The notes below the pieces were generated by a model. That model had not been told where the DNA came from, did not search any database, and saw only the letters and a program-made list of their open reading frames with translations. The translations under genes and the position numbers were made by a program. DNA of 10,344 nt, taken from the NCBI GenBank assembly GCA_031280495.1, contig JAITGT010000032.1, positions 1 through 10,344 of the forward strand. Reading direction: 5' to 3'. The DNA comes from Eubacteriaceae bacterium. GTDB taxonomy: Bacteria; Bacillota_A; Clostridia; Eubacteriales; Anaerofustaceae. Below are positions 1-6,690 of this stretch, piece after piece (within the stretch, counting starts at the first letter, position 1; each line of letters begins with the position of its first letter).

Positions 1-57
1 CAGAATGGCGGCCTCTCTCGCCCAGACGCCCCAATAGGGCGCAACGGGCGCGCCTTT

Positions 58-642
58 TCAGCCTCTTTTTGAGAAGATTTTGTCAATAAGCCCGTATTTC
101 AATGCTTCTTCCGGATCCATAAAGTTGTCGCGATCTGTGTCGCGAGCAATAACCTCAATTGGCTGGCCTGTGTTCTCCGCGAGGATTCGGTTGATAGTGT
201 CTCTGGTTTTGAGCAGGCGCTTTGCATAAATTTCGACGTCTGTCGATTTTCCGGACGCGCCGCCAGCAGGCTGGTGTATCATGATTTCGCTGTTTGGCAA
301 AGAAAACCGCTTTCCCTTTGTGCCAGCGGACAGCAGAAACGCTCCCATGGAAGCTGCGCTCCCAATGCAAATTGTTGACACATCGCAATTGATGTAATTC
401 ATTGTGTCATACATTGCCAAGCCTGCGCTCACTGAACCGCCTGGGCTGTTAATATACAGGCTGATGTCCTTTGTCTTGTCTTCGGACTCTAAAAACAGCA
501 TTTGCGCAATGACAACATCCGCAACCTGGTCGTTTATTTCGCCAGTAAGGATGATAAGCCGATCTTTAAGCAATCGGGAATAAATGTCATAGGATCTCTC
601 TCCCCGGCTTGTCTGCTCAATAACATAAGGGATTAATGGCAT
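58..642 (-). CDS. clpP: ATP-dependent Clp protease proteolytic subunit ClpP
   Basis: This is a 194-residue serine protease of the Clp family, the usual length. It forms the tetradecameric proteolytic chamber that degrades proteins unfolded by ClpX or ClpC in the cytoplasm. The catalytic triad is visible: Ser98 in GSAASMG, His123 in MIHQP and Asp172 in DTDRDNFM. The oxyanion-region motif NSPGGSV is at 65-71. The N-terminus [16 protein letters not shown] is typical of mature or near-mature ClpP, so little propeptide is expected. In the handle-helix region the common QGQA-type sequence is replaced by [10 protein letters not shown], a mild oddity. The start is supported by a strong AGGAGGT ribosome binding site 7 nt upstream. 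It follows tig in the same direction after 201 bp, the common Bacillota order; clpX would normally come next but lies outside the window. I see no CtsR or CIRCE operator upstream. Confidence 0.98.
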   Translation of the reverse strand: MPLIPYVIEQTSRGERSYDIYSRLLKDRLIILTGEINDQVADVVIAQMLFLESEDKTKDISLYINSPGGSVSAGLAMYDTMNYINCDVSTICIGSAASMGAFLLSAGTKGKRFSLPNSEIMIHQPAGGASGKSTDVEIYAKRLLKTRDTINRILAENTGQPIEVIARDTDRDNFMDPEEALKYGLIDKIFSKRG

Positions 643-649
643 GCAATTT

Positions 650-656
650 ACCTCCT
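650..656 (-). promoter_or_regulatory. Ribosome binding site of clpP
   Basis: The minus strand reads AGGAGGT, a near-perfect Shine-Dalgarno, 7 nt before the clpP ATG. It fixes the start at 642. Confidence 0.85.
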
Positions 657-661
657 AATGC

Positions 662-670
662 ATTTTACCA
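662..670 (-). promoter_or_regulatory. Possible extended -10 promoter for clpP
   Basis: The minus strand reads TGGTAAAAT, an extended -10 (TGn plus TAAAAT). No good -35 is seen at 16-18 bp. Transcription from here would begin at about 655, inside the Shine-Dalgarno, giving a very short leader. It may therefore be a chance match, with clpP mainly transcribed by read-through from tig. Confidence 0.3.
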
Positions 671-729
671 AAAAATTGTTGGTTTTCTTACATTTTTGCG
701 CTACTTTTCAATGAAAGGGAGAGACGGCA

Positions 730-764
730 GCCTTCCTTTTGCAGGTGGTTTTGCCAAAGGAGGC
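730..764 (-). repeat. Imperfect inverted repeat between tig and clpP
   Basis: The arms at 730-739 and 756-764 pair over 9 bp with one bulged base, around a 16-nt loop. In the tig-clpP direction the hairpin is followed by a pyrimidine-rich stretch but no true U-run. It could be a weak terminator or a processing or stability element between the two genes. Confidence 0.4.
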
Positions 765-802
765 TAAGAGCTTGAGCGAACGCCTAATATTTGTATGAAA
801 TT

Positions 803-828
803 GGCGCATGTTAAAATATATATGCGCC
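803..828 (-). terminator. Possible terminator downstream of tig
   Basis: The arms GGCGCAT (803-809) and ATGCGCC (822-828) form a 7-bp stem, extendable by two pairs including a G-U, with an AT-rich loop. It begins 16 bp past the tig stop codon. The sequence after it on the minus strand is only moderately U-rich, so termination may be partial and allow read-through to clpP. Confidence 0.45.
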
Positions 829-843
829 TAAAAGCAATGCCCC

Positions 844-2265
844 CTATGGGCGTGCGCTTTGCGAGTCCTCATCCGCCTGGCTGGTTTCAGCGTCCTGGCT
901 GAGCGCATCATGCTCGGCTTCTTCAAGGCTGCCGGCTGGTTCGCTTTCCAGCGGCGCAGGAGGGTTGTCTGTGTCAGACACAGACAAGAGATAGGCAAAG
1001 ACTTTGTCGTTTTGCACTTCGCTTTCAGCGTACTCCTTCATGGTTTCGTCCAGTTTCTTTTCTTTGAACTCCTCCATTGTGTAGTTGTATTCGCGTGCAT
1101 ATTCTTCAAATTTTGGCAAAAGCTCTTCTTCGCTGACCTCAATGCTCAGCTCCTTTACGAGAGCCTGCATGATCAGATCGTTGCGGATCTCCGAATCTGC
1201 AGTTGCGAGAAACATGTTGATAAAGTAGCCAGTATTGTAGTCTGGGTTGTAGGAGGCCATCATTTGATAATATTCCTCTACTTTAAACCCTTGCTGCATG
1301 AGGCGCATCTCGTAGCGGTCCTTTACGTTTGCAGCCTGCTCGGACACTTGCTTTGGCGCGATGTCCATAGGGATGTTTTTGGCCAGATAGCGAATGAGGT
1401 ACTCTTTGGCGGCCAGCGCCAGCGCCTTCTCTTTTGTTTCCTTGACGTCGGATGCAATGCGCTCGCGCATGTCGGCGGCGGATTCATAGCCAATGTCAAC
1501 TGCAAAGTCGTCATCGGCTTCCGGCAGCTGCGTGCGCTTTGCGTCATGCATGGCAACTTTAAAAACCGCGTTTGCGCCAGCGAGCTCTGCGCTGCCATAG
1601 TCTTGCGGAAAAGCCAGGCTGATTTCAAATTCGTCCCCTGGCTTGTGCCCGACTACCTGGTCTTCAAACCCTGGAATAAAAGATCCCGATCCAAGCTTGA
1701 GGGAGTAGTTCTCAGCTTTTCCTCCTTCAAAGGCGACCCCGTCCTTGTAGCCTTCGTAGCTAATGGTAACAGTGTCGCCGTCTTCGGCTGCCCCATCCTC
1801 AATGACAATCTGGCGGGCATTCTTTTCAAGCTGTTTGCTAATTTCCGCTTCGATATCTTCTTCGGTCGGCTCATAGGAGAGGGGTCCGATAGGAATGGCT
1901 TTGTATTCGCAAAGTTCAAACTCTGGTTTTAGCGCAAGCTCCAGTTTGACGGTGGCGCCGTCGTCGCCGTTGATTTCGTAAGAGAGAAACTTTGGCTGCG
2001 CGACCACTGTGAGTTCCGACTCCTCCAGGCACTTGCTGAAAATGTCGGCAAACACTGCATCAATTGCGCCTTCATAGAATATCTCTTTTCCATAGCGCTT
2101 CTCAATAAGGTTGCGAGGGGCTTTCCCCAAACGAAAACCTGGGATGCTAAAACGATTTTTCTGCTGCTGGTATGCGAGCTGCACGCCTCTTTCGAAGTCC
2201 GCCTTTGGGATTTCCATTGTTAAGGTCGCAACGCTTTTTTCGATTTCTTCAATTTCAAAAGCCAT
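844..2265 (-). CDS. tig: Trigger factor, ribosome-associated chaperone and PPIase
   Basis: This 473-residue protein is a three-domain trigger factor that binds at the ribosome exit tunnel and helps nascent chains fold. The N-terminal ribosome-binding domain (about 1-115) contains GFRLGKAP at 43-50, the family signature GFRxGxxP. The FKBP-type prolyl isomerase domain covers about 163-245 (GDTVTISYEG, SFIPGFEDQV). The helical substrate-cradle domain is about 246-428. Two things stand out. The usual lysine of the ribosome-contacting FRK triplet is leucine here (Leu46). There is also an acidic, proline- and serine-rich tail of about 45 residues (429-473) that makes the protein longer than the usual 430 or so. 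The start has AGGAGG 5 nt upstream. It lies just upstream of clpP in the same direction, and is divergent from the transporter gene at 2590. Confidence 0.97.
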   Translation of the reverse strand: MAFEIEEIEKSVATLTMEIPKADFERGVQLAYQQQKNRFSIPGFRLGKAPRNLIEKRYGKEIFYEGAIDAVFADIFSKCLEESELTVVAQPKFLSYEINGDDGATVKLELALKPEFELCEYKAIPIGPLSYEPTEEDIEAEISKQLEKNARQIVIEDGAAEDGDTVTISYEGYKDGVAFEGGKAENYSLKLGSGSFIPGFEDQVVGHKPGDEFEISLAFPQDYGSAELAGANAVFKVAMHDAKRTQLPEADDDFAVDIGYESAADMRERIASDVKETKEKALALAAKEYLIRYLAKNIPMDIAPKQVSEQAANVKDRYEMRLMQQGFKVEEYYQMMASYNPDYNTGYFINMFLATADSEIRNDLIMQALVKELSIEVSEEELLPKFEEYAREYNYTMEEFKEKKLDETMKEYAESEVQNDKVFAYLLSVSDTDNPPAPLESEPAGSLEEAEHDALSQDAETSQADEDSQSARP

Positions 2266-2270
2266 TCATT

Positions 2271-2276
2271 CCTCCT
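2271..2276 (-). promoter_or_regulatory. Ribosome binding site of tig
   Basis: The minus strand reads AGGAGG 5 nt before the ATG at 2265, which supports that start. Confidence 0.85.
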
Positions 2277-2292
2277 AAATACCTAAGTAGAT

Positions 2293-2321
2293 ATTTTAGC
2301 ATAAGCAGCATCCCCTTTAAA
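2293..2321 (-). promoter_or_regulatory. Probable sigma-A promoter of tig
   Basis: On the minus strand, TTTAAA (2316-2321) is followed after 17 bp by TAAAAT (2293-2298) with an upstream TGn (extended -10). Transcription would start at about 2286, giving a leader of about 20 nt that carries the AGGAGG. Confidence 0.6.
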
Positions 2322-2463
2322 GTTTTGGAGGCAAAATCATTGAAAAAGGCTTCCTGATGTGAAAGAGCGCTGCTCGCGCAGCTGCTGGGAAAGACTTGAA
2401 ACGCATAATCATTGCCCTTTCCCCCTGTGCTGGGCGCCAGCCGCCTGCAACATGCGTTTTCAC
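2322..2463. other. Gene-free stretch with a bulged inverted repeat
   Basis: No credible gene lies between the divergent tig and transporter promoters. The stretch contains an inverted repeat: TGAAACGCAT (2397-2406) pairs with ATGCGTTTTCA (2452-2462) with one bulge. It encloses a small hairpin, GCTGG-GCG-CCAGC, at 2429-2441. A short ORF reading through here on the plus strand lacks any family resemblance or ribosome binding site and is not called. Confidence 0.4.
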
Positions 2464-2492
2464 TTGACAAAGGGCAAAAAAACAAATAACCT
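2464..2492 (+). promoter_or_regulatory. Possible promoter of the transporter gene
   Basis: A perfect -35 TTGACA (2464-2469) is followed after 17 bp by TAACCT (2487-2492), a poor -10 match with only the key T, A and final T. The position about 100 bp upstream of the gene suits it. I looked for a preQ1 riboswitch in the implied leader and did not recognise one. Confidence 0.4.
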
Positions 2493-2589
2493 ATTTGTCA
2501 ATGCCTCTTGGGACTGTCGAAATCTGGCATGCCAAATGGCCGGTCCGATCCCATTCAAATCATGAAAGGGGGCAAGCGCATTTCAGCCC

Positions 2590-3354
2590 ATGTTTGGGCA
2601 GCGCTTTAGCTTAATGGCGAACGAAATTCTTTTGGCGGCGACTCTTGTTTTTGTTTTCTCATCACTGCTCGCCTTTTACTGGCTTTTCGGAAAAGCGGGG
2701 GCAGTCGCGTTTGCGTCAGTGGCTGCGCTTGTCGCAAATATAGAGGTAGTGATGCTTGTTGAGGCCTTTGGCATGGAGATGACCTTGGGCAACATACTGT
2801 TTGCTAGCACGTTTCTGGCAACTGACATACTGAGCGAATGCCACAGCAAGGATTCTGCCCAAAAGGCGGTCTTCATCGGCATCGCAGTCTCCCTATTTTT
2901 CGCTCTTCTTTCCCAAAGCTGGCTTATGTACCAACCGAGCCCGAACGACATGGCCTCTGGACATTTTCATGCAATTTTCTCTCTGACGCCGCGCATTGCT
3001 GTAGTTAGCCTGCTTGTCTATGCCCTGGCGCAATGCGCCGACGTTTACCTTTACCACAAAGTTTGGGCGCTTACGGAAAAGTGGACTGGCAGCCGCCGAT
3101 CGCTGCTTTGGCTGCGCAATAACCTATGCACATTGGCAAGCCAGGCCCTCAATGCCGCGCTCTTTAACCTAGGGGCGTTTTGGGGCGTGTACCCTGCATC
3201 GACCGTGTGGTCGCTGGCTGTTTCCACTTTTGCCATATACATTGCCACTAGCCTATTGGACACGCCTTTTCTTTACGCGGCCCGCGCCATCAAAGCCAGC
3301 AAAGAAAAAAAAGAAAGGGGGCCGGGAAGCGCCATCCAGAAATCGACTGGCTGA
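2590..3354 (+). CDS. Queuosine-precursor transporter (YhhQ/QPTR family)
   Basis: This is a 254-residue membrane protein of the QPTR (formerly DUF165) family, which imports queuine-pathway precursors such as preQ0 or preQ1 for tRNA modification. About six hydrophobic segments are visible (roughly 12-33, 37-58, 92-112, 133-156, 180-203, 206-228). Family signatures are LGNILFASTFLATDILSE at 66-83, a WLRNN-x-x-TLASQ stretch at 174-185 and DTPFLYAARA at 224-233. The position after SQAL, where I recall many relatives having aspartate, is Asn188 here. The start is uncertain: an AAAGGGGG sits 17 nt before ATG 2590, which is far, while Met9 (2614) gives an N-terminus closer to the family (MANEILL) but has no good ribosome site. 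The C-terminus is lysine-rich and overlaps the likely terminator of the convergent mazF. The substrate is inferred from the family only. Confidence 0.9.
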   Translation: MFGQRFSLMANEILLAATLVFVFSSLLAFYWLFGKAGAVAFASVAALVANIEVVMLVEAFGMEMTLGNILFASTFLATDILSECHSKDSAQKAVFIGIAVSLFFALLSQSWLMYQPSPNDMASGHFHAIFSLTPRIAVVSLLVYALAQCADVYLYHKVWALTEKWTGSRRSLLWLRNNLCTLASQALNAALFNLGAFWGVYPASTVWSLAVSTFAIYIATSLLDTPFLYAARAIKASKEKKERGPGSAIQKSTG

Positions 3355-3364
3355 TGGCCCGGCC
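3303..3364 (-). terminator. Intrinsic terminator of mazF, inside the transporter 3' end
   Basis: On the minus strand a strong stem (3358-3364 with 3320-3326, seven G-C pairs) is extended by 3353-3357 with 3332-3336 and 3347-3349 with 3337-3339. It is followed by a CCCTTTC tract and a run of eight U, interrupted only by single C bases. It begins 6 bases beyond the mazF stop codon, so it fits a terminator for that gene. The whole element overlaps the last codons of the opposing transporter gene. Confidence 0.75.
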
Positions 3365-3369
3365 TAGGT

Positions 3370-3723
3370 TTAGTTGAATTGCTGCTGCATACCGAAGCTG
3401 ATCGTCAAGGCATCGTTCACCTGGCCCATTGTATGTTCGTCAATGTGGCCAATTTTCTCCTTGAGCCGCTGCTTGTAAATTGTTCGGATTTGCTCGAGCA
3501 AAACGACGGAGTCTTTAGACAGGCCAGACCCAGAATACAGCTGGATATGGGTCGGCAGCTTGTTTTTATTGGTTTGCGATGTAATGGCTGATACGATAAC
3601 GGTTGGGCTGTATTTATTGCCGATGTCATTTTGGAGGACAAGAACTGGCCGCACCCCGCCTTGTTCGCTTCCAACGATGGGACTGAGGTCAGCGTAGTAA
3701 ACGTCTCCCCTTTTAATGTTCAT
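3370..3723 (-). CDS. ndoA: MazF/EndoA-type mRNA interferase
   Basis: This 117-residue protein is a close match to the EndoA (NdoA/YdcE) branch of the MazF/PemK toxins, sequence-specific ribonucleases that cleave mRNA (UACAU in Bacillus subtilis). Visible hallmarks are the start [14 protein letters not shown], then [16 protein letters not shown] with the catalytic Arg25, Thr48 in SAIT, and KLPTHIQ and LLEQIRTI(x)KQRL farther on. Length and composition are normal for an intact enzyme. GGGGAG lies 7 nt before the ATG. In most Bacillota the antitoxin EndoAI and often alr sit directly upstream; here the 460 bp upstream show no minus-strand antitoxin ORF, so the antitoxin must be elsewhere, missing, or replaced. 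Cleavage specificity is inferred from the family. Confidence 0.95.
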   Translation of the reverse strand: MNIKRGDVYYADLSPIVGSEQGGVRPVLVLQNDIGNKYSPTVIVSAITSQTNKNKLPTHIQLYSGSGLSKDSVVLLEQIRTIYKQRLKEKIGHIDEHTMGQVNDALTISFGMQQQFN

Positions 3724-3730
3724 AGCCTTT

Positions 3731-3736
3731 CTCCCC
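3731..3736 (-). promoter_or_regulatory. Ribosome binding site of mazF
   Basis: The minus strand reads GGGGAG 7 nt before the ATG at 3723. This supports translation of mazF on its own rather than by coupling to an upstream antitoxin gene. Confidence 0.6.
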
Positions 3737-3987
3737 GATTCATTCTTTTTACCGCATCAAGAGCCAGAGACATACATGCTAGTCATATTTTATGGAAAAA
3801 CTGCGATATTGTGCGCTGAATCATCATGTACGCGGCCCGGCTGCATATGTTCATATGGGTATGTTTGACGCATCCGCTTTTTTTATTCATGCTCAGCTCC
3901 ACGGGCAGCAAAAAAGAAGGGGAGGGGGAAGTGCCTCAAAGTGCGGCTTTGAGCCCGCCAAAATGCGATTTTGCTTTCGCTTTGGGC
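3737..3987. other. Gene-free stretch between mazF and hppA
   Basis: No convincing gene is present on either strand; two overlapping plus-strand ORFs of about 70 codons lack ribosome sites and family features. It contains a 22-nt homopurine run (3910-3931) and a 7-bp inverted repeat, CTCAAAG-TGCGG-CTTTGAG (3935-3953), about 35 bp before the first hppA promoter. A mazF promoter should lie near 3760-3830 on the minus strand but I cannot assign one. Confidence 0.5.
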
Positions 3988-4016
3988 TTGACAACTGTGT
4001 ACGCAGATTTTATGAT
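3988..4016 (+). promoter_or_regulatory. Upstream sigma-A promoter of hppA
   Basis: TTGACA (3988-3993), a 17-bp spacer and TATGAT (4011-4016) match the sigma-A consensus at 11 of 12 positions. A transcript from here would start near 4023 and have a leader of about 160 nt that includes the palindrome at 4083-4102. Confidence 0.7.
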
Positions 4017-4082
4017 TGTTAAAGAATTTTCGCATTGATTTTCAACAATTGCGCATTTATCAAAGTTTTTGCATGCTTAGCG

Positions 4083-4102
4083 GGCATCGACAATTCGATG
4101 CC
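4083..4102 (+). promoter_or_regulatory. Palindrome between the two hppA promoters
   Basis: GGCATCGA and TCGATGCC form a perfect 8-bp inverted repeat around CAAT. It covers the place where the -35 of the downstream promoter would be, so it may be a repressor or activator site. As RNA from the upstream promoter it would form a stable hairpin followed by TTCTT, a weak terminator-like layout. Which role applies cannot be decided from sequence. Confidence 0.6.
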
Positions 4103-4109
4103 TTCTTAA

Positions 4110-4118
4110 TGATATAAT
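4110..4118 (+). promoter_or_regulatory. Extended -10 promoter of hppA
   Basis: TGATATAAT is a perfect extended -10. No matching -35 is present, as expected for extended -10 promoters or for one that needs an activator. Transcription would start near 4125, leaving a leader of about 60 nt. AGAAAGGA at 4168-4175, 9 nt before the ATG, is the ribosome site. Confidence 0.65.
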
Positions 4119-4184
4119 TTTGGTTTTCAATGCAGGGAGTCATAATACCGCCAAAAGCGGCAAAGACAGAAAGGAATCATTTAT

Positions 4185-6284
4185 ATGTCAGAAAATATCT
4201 TGTTCATCATCCCCGTTGTGGCAGCCGTTTCTCTGCTGTTTGCATTTGTTCAGGCACGCTCGATTTTCAAGTATGACGAAGGCACGGACAAGATGAAAGA
4301 GATCTCCCATGCCGTCCGCATTGGCGCCAACGCCTACTTAAAACGCCAATACACAACTGTCGCCATTTTTTTTGCCGGCATGTTTCTCCTTCTTGGCGCG
4401 ATGGCGCTTCTTGGCTACCTGACTCCATATGTGCCATTTTCTTTTGTTACTGGCGGGTTTTTTTCTGCGCTGTCTGGGTTTATCGGCATGCGCATAGCAA
4501 CGGCTTCCAACGCCAGAACGGCTAATGCCGCTTCCCAAAGCCTAAACAAGGGCCTTCGCGTTGCCTTCTCTTCTGGCACTGTTATGAGCTTTACCGTGGT
4601 TGGCCTTGGGCTGTGGGACTTGAGTTTCTGGTTCTTGCTTCTTCGATTTGTGTTTCTCAAGAATTCGCCGAACATGCTCAGTGACATTGCCGCATCCCTT
4701 CTGACGTATGGGATGGGAGCTTCCAGCATGGCGCTGTTTGCGCGCGTTGGCGGAGGCATTTTCACCAAAGCCGCAGACGTGGGAGCTGACCTTGTAGGAA
4801 AGGTTGAGGCAGGCATTCCTGAAGACGATCCGCGCAACCCTGCAGTTATCGCAGACAACGTGGGCGACAATGTCGGGGATGTTGCTGGAATGGGCGGCGA
4901 TCTATACGAATCTTATGTTGACTCCATCATTGCCTCAATGGCGCTTGCCGTTTCTTCCGGCTTCGGTTTTGGAGGGGCGTTTGCGCCATTGGCAATGGCT
5001 GCGGTTGGAATTCTTGCATCAATCGTCGGCACTTTTTTCGTTCGCACAAAAGAGGACACAGACCAGAAAGTGCTTTTGAGCGCATTGCGAAAAGGGACAT
5101 ATGTTTCTGCCGCCATCGTCATTGCCGCGGCCTTTCCTGTTATTTACTATGCGCTTGACTGCGCCGCGCATCCTGAGCGATTGGGCGTCTATTTTGCCGT
5201 CCTTTCAGGAATACTTGCCGGTGTGCTGATTGGGTACTTCACAGAGTACTATACTTCCGCTTCCTACAAGCCAACTAGAGAGCTGGCGGAAACGAGCCTG
5301 ACAGGCGCTGCCACCGTCATTATCGGGGGACTGTCCCTGGGGATGGCTTCAACAGTCATTCCAGTCGCCATCGTGGGAGTGTCTGTTATTGCTAGCTTTT
5401 TCCTGTCTGGAGGCACCACAAGCTTTACGGCTGGCCTGTATGGCGTGGGCATATCTGCCGTGGGCATGCTTTCCACGCTTGGCATAACATTGGCGACAGA
5501 CGCGTATGGCCCTGTTGCCGACAATGCTGGCGGCATTGCGGAAATGGCGGAACTGCCCAAAGAAGTGCGGGAGCGCACAGATGCCCTTGACTCTCTTGGC
5601 AACACTACGGCAGCAACTGGTAAAGGCTTTGCCATCGGTTCTGCCGCGCTGACCGCCCTGGCCCTCATTGCGGCTTACATGGATACTGTTCGCGGAAAGA
5701 TGGCCACTGAGATGAATGTGCAGATAACAAATCCCACAGTCCTCATCGGCTTGTTTGTAGGCGCAATGCTTCCATTTCTATTCTCTTCCATGACGATGAA
5801 AGCGGTGGGCAGGGCTGCTCAAAGCATTGTTGTCGAAGTTCGCCGCCAGTTCAAAGAGATCAAAGGCCTTATGGAGGGAAAGGCAAAGCCGGATTATGCC
5901 GCATGCGTTGACATTTGCACAAAGAGCGCGCAAAAGGAAATAATTGGGCCTGCCCTGACAGGCGTTGTCGTTCCAGTTCTGGTTGGAATGATTCTTGGCG
6001 TAAATGGCGTGGTTGGAATGCTTGCTGGAGCCACCGCGTCCGGTTTTGTCATGGCGCTCTTTATGTCCAACGCTGGCGGCGCCTGGGACAATGCCAAGAA
6101 ATACATCGAAGCAGGGGCGTTTGGCGGCAAGGGTTCAGATGCGCATAAGGCAGCAGTCGTCGGAGACACTGTCGGCGATCCTTTCAAAGACACGTCAGGA
6201 CCGTCAATCAACATTCTCATAAAGCTTCTCTCGATGGTTTCCATCGTGTTTAGCAACCTTATCATTGCTTTCTCAATCCTGTAA
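4185..6284 (+). CDS. hppA: K+-dependent membrane-bound ion-pumping pyrophosphatase
   Basis: This 699-residue polytopic protein (about 16 membrane helices expected) hydrolyses pyrophosphate and pumps H+ or Na+ across the cytoplasmic membrane. The PPi/Mg site motifs are all present: [22 protein letters not shown] from 198, [20 protein letters not shown] from 224, DNAGGIAEM at 446 and [19 protein letters not shown] at 660-678. The [10 protein letters not shown] motif (472-481) has Ala476 and Gly479, the residues of the K+-dependent subclass, not the Lys/Thr pair of K+-independent enzymes. Asp239 and Glu242 match the gate residues Asp243 and Glu246 of the Thermotoga Na+ pump. Asp246 falls where the plant H+ pump has its Glu301, so the pumped ion is unclear. 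The start has AGAAAGGA 9 nt upstream. The gene is monocistronic, convergent with the sensor kinase operon. Confidence 0.98.
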   Translation: MSENILFIIPVVAAVSLLFAFVQARSIFKYDEGTDKMKEISHAVRIGANAYLKRQYTTVAIFFAGMFLLLGAMALLGYLTPYVPFSFVTGGFFSALSGFIGMRIATASNARTANAASQSLNKGLRVAFSSGTVMSFTVVGLGLWDLSFWFLLLRFVFLKNSPNMLSDIAASLLTYGMGASSMALFARVGGGIFTKAADVGADLVGKVEAGIPEDDPRNPAVIADNVGDNVGDVAGMGGDLYESYVDSIIASMALAVSSGFGFGGAFAPLAMAAVGILASIVGTFFVRTKEDTDQKVLLSALRKGTYVSAAIVIAAAFPVIYYALDCAAHPERLGVYFAVLSGILAGVLIGYFTEYYTSASYKPTRELAETSLTGAATVIIGGLSLGMASTVIPVAIVGVSVIASFFLSGGTTSFTAGLYGVGISAVGMLSTLGITLATDAYGPVADNAGGIAEMAELPKEVRERTDALDSLGNTTAATGKGFAIGSAALTALALIAAYMDTVRGKMATEMNVQITNPTVLIGLFVGAMLPFLFSSMTMKAVGRAAQSIVVEVRRQFKEIKGLMEGKAKPDYAACVDICTKSAQKEIIGPALTGVVVPVLVGMILGVNGVVGMLAGATASGFVMALFMSNAGGAWDNAKKYIEAGAFGGKGSDAHKAAVVGDTVGDPFKDTSGPSINILIKLLSMVSIVFSNLIIAFSIL

Positions 6285-6335
6285 TCAATTGCAATTGAGA
6301 GCATATAGGCAATTTGTGCTTTTGCGAAAGAACAC

Positions 6336-6370
6336 TTGGCTGCAGCATTGAGTTGCAGCCAATCTGTTTA
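6336..6370 (+). terminator. Probable terminator of hppA
   Basis: TTGGCTGCA (6336-6344) and TGCAGCCAA (6354-6362) form a perfect 9-bp stem with a 9-nt loop, 51 bp past the hppA stop. The tail TCTGTTTA is only moderately U-rich, so termination may be incomplete. Confidence 0.65.
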
Positions 6371-6624
6371 TATTGAGGTTGCGCAAAGAGCCTGCAAGCT
6401 TTTCCGCCCGCGCTGTCCTGCATGCCTGCGCGAATGCCCCTTTGCCAATGCGCGGGGCGGGCATGCACGCTGAAACGGAGAGCGGTTCTTGCGTTTGGCT
6501 ATAGAGTCCAAGAAAGCTTTGATAATTGGCAATAGTGATGCAAGTACTGAAAGACGCAAAGCAAGACAGGCTTTTTGTGGGCAGGGCGCGTTCTTTGAGT
6601 GCATGGCCTCAGCTGGGATGCGCC
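6371..6624. other. Gene-free stretch between convergent genes, with a GC-rich hairpin
   Basis: No credible gene is seen; the ORFs that cross it are chance readings lacking ribosome sites. It holds a GC-rich inverted repeat: TGCATGCC (6419-6426) pairs with GGCATGCA (6460-6467), with an inner GCCCC (6436-6440)/GGGGC (6454-6458) stem. Farther along, 6521-6621 has short strings resembling a cyclic-di-GMP-I riboswitch core (GGCAA, GACGCAAAGC, AGCTGGGATGC), but the required helices are not convincing. Confidence 0.45.
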
Positions 6625-6653
6625 AAAAAAAAAGCCTTGCGAAACCGCAAAGC
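6625..6653 (-). terminator. Intrinsic terminator of the sensor-kinase operon
   Basis: On the minus strand an 8-bp stem (6646-6653 with 6634-6641, one G-U pair) with a 4-nt loop is followed directly by nine U (6633-6625). This is a textbook terminator, 37 bp beyond the kinase stop codon. Confidence 0.9.
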
Positions 6654-6690
6654 AAAGTGTGTATTTCATCTGGGCTGCAAAATAAGGCCT

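Noticed and set aside
1..57. Start of clpX at the left edge
   Set aside because: There is no minus-strand ATG or ribosome site in these bases; the gene, if present, lies outside the window.
756..798. Strong plus-strand AAAGGAGG followed by a TTG and an 8-residue reading frame
   Set aside because: The AAAGGAGG is one arm of an inverted repeat and no plus-strand gene or promoter follows; the peptide is too short to support.
643..843. CtsR or HrcA (CIRCE) operator upstream of clpP
   Set aside because: I looked for the CtsR heptad repeat and the CIRCE inverted repeat and found neither.
859..1932. Long plus-strand open frame of 357 codons
   Set aside because: It is exactly antisense to tig, has a composition set by that gene, no ribosome site and no family resemblance.
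2359..2565. 68-codon plus-strand ORF before the transporter
   Set aside because: No ribosome site, cysteine-rich random-looking composition, and it overlaps the likely promoter and inverted repeat.
3792..4038. Two overlapping plus-strand ORFs of 70-76 codons between mazF and hppA
   Set aside because: No ribosome sites or family features, and both run across the hppA promoter.
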